In this document: positions 40,210 to 44,854 of the stretch, in pieces | How the letters are laid out: every line of letters begins with the position of its first letter | Position numbering within the stretch: position 1 is the stretch's first letter | NCBI GenBank assembly: GCA_904394685.1 | Contig: CAJFNK010000015.1 | Location: forward strand, 1 to 44,854 | Direction of reading: 5' to 3' | Origin: Candidatus Heritagella gallinarum | Lineage (GTDB): Bacteria; Bacillota; Clostridia; Oscillospirales; Acutalibacteraceae | DNA: 44,854 nt | Notes under the pieces: generated by a model | Databases searched by the model: none | Told to the model about the DNA's origin: nothing | What the model saw: the letters and a program-made list of their open reading frames with translations, nothing else | Made by a program: the position numbers and the translations under genes

Positions 40210-41559
40210 ATGAAAAAGCTAACAGCATGGCTTGTATCGCTGGTTTTGCTGGCGGCAGCTATTCCGGTTTGTTTTGCCGGAGTCACAACAGAAAAAACAA
40301 CCGTCGAGCTGGAAGATTTGAATATCAAGCTCGATGTACCGGAGGGCATGTATGTCTTGACCGGAGAAACGCCTGTGGACAGTGGGGACTGGCTGCTGGC
40401 GGGGTATGAGGACAGTCTGGAAAAGATCAAAGAATTTGAAGAAGACGATTCAGGAAATGTGATCGCTATGGAGCTGGTGGCCGAGGATAAGTCGATGAAT
40501 ATTGCGATCAGCCGCCGCTATTCTGACCAGACGAGAAATTATTACAATCTCAATGAGGTTTCTGATAAGGAATTTGACGAACTTCTGAAAAGTTTTCTCC
40601 CCACCGAGGAAACCCCCGGCGTCACCATGCAAGCTGAGAAATATGATCACAGCCAGGTTCCCTTTTTCAAGCTGAATGTACAAGGCAAAGTCAATGAAAA
40701 GCAAGTATGGGAAATCTGCTACGGAACCATTATTAACGGTTTCAGTATTTCCATTGATATGTACAGCTATCAGGAGTTTACCGAAGAACAGGAAGCACTG
40801 TTGCAGAAACTGGTAGACAGTGTACAGGTTACCAAATTCTATGAGAAGCCCACACAGGAGCAGCTGATGCTTCAGGCGTTTTTGGTTCTGCTTCCGATCA
40901 TTGCTATTATTCTTTTGATTGTTGTGGTGATTGTGATTGGCCGAATCAACAACAAGCGACGTGAGCGCAGAAGAAACGAGATGGCAAACCGTCTGGTTAT
41001 TTATCGCAGAGAGCAGGCTCAAAAAGCACAGGAAGGCGAAGGGCATGTAGTTGCTCAAACGCTTTTTGAAAACGATACTTTTTGCAGTGATGTTGCCATT
41101 AAAAAGTTCTGTCAGTTCCATTATTTCCGCAAAAATTTGTTGCGCAATGGGTTCTATATCCTGCTGGGACTCTTGAGCGTTGTACTGGCAGTGATTTATG
41201 ACGAAAACTGGCTGTTGCGTCTGATCTTATTCGGTTTGGGAGCCTATATGATCGTGCAGCCATTCTATGCGATGGATAAGATGACCAAGACCGAAGTTGG
41301 CGTATATCAGAAAGCCCGCACCCGTGACGCACATTATACCTTCCGTGCCGAAGATTATCGTGTGTCTGGTATTCAATCCCCCATGCTGTATCCCTATTTC
41401 CAGATTCTGGGCGCCTATGAAACAGCGGAATATATCTATCTGTATTATACCGACGAGCGTGCTTATCTGATTGATAAAAACGGATTTAAAAACGATGATA
41501 TACAGGGTTTCCGTGATTTGCTGAAAAAGAATCTTGGAAAGAGCTGTCATATTCAATAA
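40210..41559 (+). CDS. Exported/membrane protein with C-terminal YcxB-like domain
   Basis: 449 aa. A signal peptide (1-23, LTAWLVSLVLLAAAIPVCFA) leads an outside domain of about 190 residues (VELEDLNIKLDVPEGMYVLT, YGTIINGFSISIDMYSY). A strong helix (AFLVLLPIIAIILLIVVVIV, about 222-243) then enters a basic stretch (RINNKRRERRRNE). Two more helices at about 313-352 lead to a cytoplasmic YcxB-like end (YTFRAEDYRVSG, YLYYTDERAYLIDKNGF). Function unknown. The zinc-ribbon gene follows after 84 bases in the same direction. Confidence 0.78.
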   Translation: MKKLTAWLVSLVLLAAAIPVCFAGVTTEKTTVELEDLNIKLDVPEGMYVLTGETPVDSGDWLLAGYEDSLEKIKEFEEDDSGNVIAMELVAEDKSMNIAISRRYSDQTRNYYNLNEVSDKEFDELLKSFLPTEETPGVTMQAEKYDHSQVPFFKLNVQGKVNEKQVWEICYGTIINGFSISIDMYSYQEFTEEQEALLQKLVDSVQVTKFYEKPTQEQLMLQAFLVLLPIIAIILLIVVVIVIGRINNKRRERRRNEMANRLVIYRREQAQKAQEGEGHVVAQTLFENDTFCSDVAIKKFCQFHYFRKNLLRNGFYILLGLLSVVLAVIYDENWLLRLILFGLGAYMIVQPFYAMDKMTKTEVGVYQKARTRDAHYTFRAEDYRVSGIQSPMLYPYFQILGAYETAEYIYLYYTDERAYLIDKNGFKNDDIQGFRDLLKKNLGKSCHIQ

Positions 41560-41643
41560 TTTCCGTACTGGTTATACAGCGGGAAAGTTTAATCTAAGGA
41601 GTTTTGATTCTCCGAAAGTTTGAGGAAAGGGTAGAGAGTTAAC

Positions 41644-42114
41644 ATGGATTTTTCTGACATTGGCAAGCGGATTAGCCAAATGGCGCAGGAAGCAATGGCC
41701 ACCTCGCCGGAGCAAACAGAAGTGATTCGGCTAAAAGGAGCTATCCGGGATCTGGAAAAAGAGATCAGCAGCTTTGACGCACAGGTAGGAAGCTATGTCC
41801 TGTCCCAGCAGCTGTTGTTGGATGACCCTTATTTGCGGCAGGTTCGTTCACACATTCAAATGCTCCAAAAGCAGGTTCAGGATTGCAAATCGCAAATCAT
41901 TCAGCTTCGTCCAGATCTTTATTGTCCCCAATGCGGCGCAGAGCTGAAACAGAACAGCCGTTTCTGCGAAAGCTGCGGAATGGTGATCGTGCAGCCAGGG
42001 AAAAGGTATTGCCCCACTTGTGGCTCAGAAACCGGTCTGGATGCTTCATTTTGCGGTGTTTGCGGCACACCGCTGCCTCCGGCTAATTCTTCTATGATGT
42101 ATCCGCAAGGGTAA
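41644..42114 (+). CDS. Coiled-coil protein with two zinc ribbons
   Basis: 156 aa. Residues about 20-95 are helical (VIRLKGAIRDLEKEISSFD, HIQMLQKQVQDCKSQII). Two zinc ribbons follow: CPQCG-x9-CESCG (about 98-115) and CPTCG-x9-CGVCG (about 123-140). The tail is SMMYPQG. Soluble. It shares its layout with the 18945 product and may work with the YcxB-like membrane protein just upstream. Function unknown. Confidence 0.8.
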   Translation: MDFSDIGKRISQMAQEAMATSPEQTEVIRLKGAIRDLEKEISSFDAQVGSYVLSQQLLLDDPYLRQVRSHIQMLQKQVQDCKSQIIQLRPDLYCPQCGAELKQNSRFCESCGMVIVQPGKRYCPTCGSETGLDASFCGVCGTPLPPANSSMMYPQG

Positions 42115-42207
42115 AGTGCCCCTTTTACTATGAAAAAAGCCTGATGAACGCCGATAAGGAAGCAGCAAGAGCAAAACGAACTTAACGGCTGACATTTGAG
42201 TTCCAAC

Positions 42208-42247
42208 AAAAGACGGGAAAGAAGTATAACCTCTTTCCCGTCTTTTC
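42208..42247 (+). terminator. Terminator after the two-ribbon gene
   Basis: AAAAGACGGGAAAG (42208-42221) and CTTTCCCGTCTTTT (42233-42246) form a perfect 14-bp stem with AAGTATAACCT as loop. Confidence 0.92.
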
Positions 42248-42392
42248 TCTACCTTGTAAAAAGCAAGTAGAAAAATTTATAGATGTGTGATATGATTATT
42301 GTAAAGACTTGTTTAGGAACAAAGCCTTATGAATAGATTTTGTTAAACATATTTGCGTGATTTCTTACAAGAGGATAATAGGGGAAGAGTGA

Positions 42393-42614
42393 TTGCTAGT
42401 GAAGATAATAGATAAGATGATAAAATTGCAACCCATTTTTTATTTGCTTATCCCGGTTATAAGCGTGGCTGCTTGCAGGCTGCTCAGAGTAGCGCAAGGT
42501 GAAAAAACTGAGGAAATTATATCAGGTATAATGATCGGTATCGTTCTCGATTTGCTGTTTAGTGTTACTTTGTTAATTGCGGAAAAATTGAAAGATAAAG
42601 CATCGAAAAAGTAA
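42393..42614 (+). CDS. Small membrane protein with two helices
   Basis: 73 aa from TTG 42393 (GTG 42399 and ATG 42417 are other choices) after AGGGGAAG. Two hydrophobic stretches (LQPIFYLLIPVISVAACRLL, about 13-32; IISGIMIGIVLDLLFSVTLL, about 42-62) with a charged hairpin between (RVAQGEKTEE) and a Lys-rich end. No family recognised. AT-rich region; the 278 bases before it (42115-42392) hold one terminator and nothing else clear. Confidence 0.55.
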   Translation: MLVKIIDKMIKLQPIFYLLIPVISVAACRLLRVAQGEKTEEIISGIMIGIVLDLLFSVTLLIAEKLKDKASKK

Positions 42615-42628
42615 AGACATCACATACG

Positions 42629-42662
42629 AGCTGCAGAAAATTTACTGCGGCTTTTCTATTTT
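42629..42662 (+). terminator. Terminator after the small membrane protein gene
   Basis: AGCTGCAG (42629-42636) pairs with CTGCGGCT (42645-42652), one G-T pair, then TTTTCTATTTTTG. It may also stop the LysR transcript coming from the other side. Confidence 0.75.
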
Positions 42663-42755
42663 TGTTTGACAAAACTGCTCCATCCATAGTAGTAAGAAGT
42701 CGTGAAAGAATAGCTTTCCTCAAACCACTTGGGAATAATAAATGAAGGCTCATAC

Positions 42756-43634
42756 TCATATAGAAGGCTCTGATAACTTTTTGCAATAACGGCAAAAAGT
42801 ACGGAATCCGTGGTTTTGATATTTGTCTTTGTGCCATACCAGGCGAAACCAGCGGGTAAAATGGCAGTCAGAGAGGGGGATTTCGTAGAGACGTTTTGCA
42901 GCAATAGCCTCCTGAACTAGCAAACGGCTGATAATTGTACCGCCAAGCCCCGCTTCGGCAGCATGAATCAACGCCTGCGTGTTGCTGCATACCCATTTTT
43001 CCTGATAGGCAATCGACTCCTGGTGCAGCCTTTCTGTGAGAAGGGCTCTTGTCCCGCTTCCCGGCTCCCGCATTAATAGCGGGGTGGCGGCGCAAAATTC
43101 AGAAAGGGTAAGTGCATGAGAAGCAGGATTGCTTCGTACAGCGATCATGGGGTCTTGGATAATGGGTAGTGTCACCAGGTCGGGATGATGGATTTCTCCT
43201 TCTACAAATCCAATGTCCAGTTCGCCCTTTGCAATTCGTTCTTCAATCGAGCGGGTGTTTTCCACCAGGACGGTGGTTTCTACTTCGGGTTCTTCTGCTT
43301 CGATTTGCCCCAGAATTTGAGGCAACACACAAGTTCCAACCGTAAGGGTAGCCCCGATACGCAAAAGTGTCTGTGCGGAATGGTTTTTGAGCTTGTTATC
43401 CATTTCCCGGTACAAAGACAGCAGATGGCGGGTATAGGATACCAGTTCCTCTCCCTCAGAGGTGATATAAAGACGGTGGTTCAATCGTTCAAAAAGGCGA
43501 ATCTGATATTCGTCTTCTATTTCTTTGATAGCTCCGCTGATGGTAGGCTGAGAAATATAGAGTGCTTCGGCGGCTTTTCGCATGCTGCCATACTCATAGA
43601 CAGCCAGAAAAATTTCCATATGACGAAGGGTCAT
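42756..43634 (-). CDS. LysR-family transcriptional regulator
   Basis: 292 aa. The N-terminal winged HTH has MTLRHMEIFLAVYEYGSMRK, AAEALYISQPTISGAIKEIE and LFERLNHRLYITSEGEEL. The effector domain (about 90-290) starts LLRIGATLTVGTCVLPQIL and includes GELDIGFVEGE and the MREPGSGTRALLTE ligand loop. It is transcribed away from the sulfite-reductase-like gene, with a 26-base inverted repeat in between, the usual arrangement of a LysR activator and its target. CysL-type control of sulfur reduction is likely by context. ATG 43634 is preceded by AAAGGATG. Confidence 0.92.
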   Translation of the reverse strand: MTLRHMEIFLAVYEYGSMRKAAEALYISQPTISGAIKEIEDEYQIRLFERLNHRLYITSEGEELVSYTRHLLSLYREMDNKLKNHSAQTLLRIGATLTVGTCVLPQILGQIEAEEPEVETTVLVENTRSIEERIAKGELDIGFVEGEIHHPDLVTLPIIQDPMIAVRSNPASHALTLSEFCAATPLLMREPGSGTRALLTERLHQESIAYQEKWVCSNTQALIHAAEAGLGGTIISRLLVQEAIAAKRLYEIPLSDCHFTRWFRLVWHKDKYQNHGFRTFCRYCKKLSEPSI

Positions 43635-43660
43635 GGAATCACATCCTTTTACTTGTGTGA

Positions 43661-43686
43661 TTATGATAGGTTTTTCCCTATCGTAA
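43661..43686. promoter_or_regulatory. Likely LysR operator
   Basis: TTATGATAGG-N6-CCTATCGTAA, arms alike at nine of ten positions. It lies 27 bases before the LysR start and about 20 before the -35 of the reductase promoter, fit for autoregulation and activation. Confidence 0.75.
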
Positions 43687-43703
43687 TGTTTTTATTTTAC
43701 TAG

Positions 43704-43732
43704 TATACAAATCAAAATGCAAATGGTAAAAT
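43704..43732 (+). promoter_or_regulatory. Promoter of the sulfite-reductase-like gene
   Basis: TATACA (43704-43709), 17 bases and TAAAAT (43727-43732), with TGG just before the -10. The poor -35 suits an activator-dependent promoter. Confidence 0.55.
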
Positions 43733-43779
43733 ATCCATATCAGGCCCGTTGGGCTAACGAAGGAAAGAGGTAGTAAAAA

Positions 43780-44718
43780 ATGGCAAAGCTGAAGCAGGCG
43801 GATATTGCACGGGTAAAAGCCATGGGCTTTTTGTGGAATCGTGGAACAGAGGAATTTTCCGGGCGTGTGCTTACGGGAAACGGGGTTATCAATGCAAAGC
43901 AGATGCAGAAGGTGGCAGAGTGTGCGGAGAAATATGGAAATGGCAAAATCACCATGACCAGCCGCCTGATGCTGGAGCTTCCGGGAATTGCCTATGAAAA
44001 TATCGAAGCGGCACAGCAACTGGTTGCAGAAGAAGGGCTGATTTTCGGCGGCACCGGTGCCAAAATCCGTCCGGTTACTTCTTGTAAGGGAACCACCTGT
44101 GTTTATGGCAACTTTGATACCCAGGCAATGGCACAGGAAATCCACGAAAAATATTTTCTGGGCTGGAAGGACGTTCAGCTTCCTCATAAGTTTAAAATTG
44201 CAGTGGGAGGATGTCCGAATAGCTGCATGAAGCCCAGCCTCAATGATTTTGGTGTGGAAGGCCATCGGGTGCCCCGGTTTGATGCGGAAAAATGCCGTGG
44301 ATGCAAAAAGTGTCTGGTAGAGGCTTCCTGCCCGGCCAAGGCCGCCAAATTGCAGGATGGATGCCTGCACATTGACCCCCAGGTTTGTACGTCCTGCGGC
44401 GTGTGCAGCAGTGGAAAGTGTCCCTTTGGCGCTGTGGCTGCCCATGAAGATGTAGAGTATCGCATTTATGTCGGTGGTACTTGGGGGAAAAAGACCCGAA
44501 TGGGTACAGCACTTTCCCGCTTGGTTTCCCGTGAAGAAGTGTTTCCGATTTTGGAAAAGACGATGCTGTGGTATAAAGAGAACGCTTATAAGAAGGAGCG
44601 TTTGGGCGCTGCAATTGACCGTGTGGGAGTGGATAAGCTGGAAGAAGCACTCTTTAGCGACGACCTTCTGAATCGTAAAGACGAAATTCTGGCGGCAGAG
44701 ATTCTGGAAAGACCCTAA
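43780..44718 (+). CDS. Siroheme/4Fe-4S sulfite or nitrite reductase-like protein with ferredoxin domain
   Basis: 312 aa. Residues about 1-70 are the ferredoxin-like half-domain (SRLMLELPGI). The 4Fe-4S/siroheme ligands are SCKGTTC (Cys102, Cys107) and GGCPNSC (Cys145, Cys149). Residues about 165-220 insert two 4Fe-4S ferredoxin motifs (Cys172, 175, 178, 184 and Cys203, 206, 209, 214). The layout resembles AsrC of the anaerobic sulfite reductase, but no AsrA or AsrB gene is adjacent. Likely a six-electron reduction of sulfite, or possibly nitrite. Divergent from and probably controlled by the LysR gene. AAAGAGG precedes the ATG. Confidence 0.88.
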   Translation: MAKLKQADIARVKAMGFLWNRGTEEFSGRVLTGNGVINAKQMQKVAECAEKYGNGKITMTSRLMLELPGIAYENIEAAQQLVAEEGLIFGGTGAKIRPVTSCKGTTCVYGNFDTQAMAQEIHEKYFLGWKDVQLPHKFKIAVGGCPNSCMKPSLNDFGVEGHRVPRFDAEKCRGCKKCLVEASCPAKAAKLQDGCLHIDPQVCTSCGVCSSGKCPFGAVAAHEDVEYRIYVGGTWGKKTRMGTALSRLVSREEVFPILEKTMLWYKENAYKKERLGAAIDRVGVDKLEEALFSDDLLNRKDEILAAEILERP

Positions 44719-44775
44719 TTATAATGTGATTTAACAGGCGATAGAAAATCCCCCCTGATGTTACTCTATTTTGAT

Positions 44776-44854
44776 ATAGTCCCCTTAGAGTAGACACTCG
44801 AAAAAACAAAAGTTTTCGAGACTAGACTAAGGGGGCTATTTCTATGTCCAAACG
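44776..44854 (+). mobile_element. Left end of an IS3-like insertion sequence (cut by the window)
   Basis: TAGTCCCCTTAGAGTAGACA is followed by a near-perfect inverted segment (CTCGAAAA-AACAAAAG-TTTTCGAG) and then CTAGACTAAGGGGGCTAT, so the outer arms also pair. A TAG-CCCC-TTA-type end followed at once by a start codon is typical of IS3-family (IS150-like) elements. The right end and transposase lie beyond the window. Confidence 0.55.
44844..44854 (+). CDS. Start of a probable transposase OrfA (partial)
   Basis: ATG 44844 with AAGGGGG eight bases upstream. Only M-S-K plus two bases are visible, so the product is inferred purely from the IS-like end before it. Confidence 0.45.

Noticed and set aside
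42656-42904. 82-codon minus-strand frame after the LysR gene
   Set aside because: It overlaps the end of the LysR gene in another frame and lacks a ribosome site.

Overview
The window comes from a low-to-mid GC, endospore-forming Clostridia chromosome, most likely an Oscillospirales-type (Ruminococcaceae-like) gut anaerobe. This is inferred from the yabM-N-O-P-Q-divIC-R spore/division cluster, CdaA/CdaR, a Rel-type (p)ppGpp enzyme, CIRCE-controlled groESL, radical-SAM HemZ, a class I fumarase subunit, a siroheme/4Fe-4S reductase and strong AGGAGG ribosome sites. No 16S or other lineage marker is present, so the placement is an inference.

Region 1 (1-4982) is the right end of an integrated element, either a prophage or a phage-inducible island. 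It has a complete tyrosine recombinase at 3718-4896. Just beyond lies a displaced 3' end of tRNA-Gly(CCC), 4936-4982, which is the attachment site. A lysogeny switch has two divergent XRE regulators, two perfect sigma-A promoters and three related 17-bp operators (2172-2299). A lipoprotein gene sits between repressor and integrase. The early (leftward) arm is an unusual mosaic: leftward small genes alternate with three rightward small genes that each have their own near-identical -10/RBS leader. Each rightward gene overlaps a leftward gene tail to tail, and five of the seven small proteins end in a hydrophobic helix. The rest of the element, including the expected intact tRNA-Gly, lies left of the window.

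Region 2 (4987-18736) is host core. It starts with a frameshifted sugar O-acetyltransferase at the element junction, then a fused ispDF with a large leader hairpin, a DUF3343 / EF2568-type cysteine desulfurase pair, cdaA-cdaR, recJ-rel, a 163-bp MITE-like repeat, a metallo-beta-lactamase-fold hydrolase, hemZ and a P-loop nucleoside kinase.

Region 3 (18945-27452) holds a coiled-coil/zinc-ribbon protein, then the sporulation/division cluster: MOP flippase (yabM-like), mazG, HU, rqcP, yabP, yabQ, divIC, yabR. It is followed by an amidohydrolase, an unpaired fumarase alpha subunit and long-form hpf.

Region 4 (27515-35392) has an orphan 151-aa protein, an RlmL-like RNA methyltransferase, a DUF4430/ECF S-component pair, gpsA, CIRCE-groES-groEL, a strong 40-bp palindrome of unknown purpose, a VTT/TVP38 membrane protein and a SAM methyltransferase.

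Region 5 (35541-44854) has a xyloside-utilisation operon (GH3, xylulokinase, DUF4867), a secreted/membrane YcxB-like protein with a zinc-ribbon partner, a small two-helix membrane protein, and a LysR regulator divergent from a single-subunit sulfite/nitrite-reductase-like protein. The left end of an IS3-like insertion sequence is cut by the window edge. No rRNA, complete tRNA, CRISPR array or recognisable riboswitch was seen. No stretch longer than about 300 bases lacks a gene.
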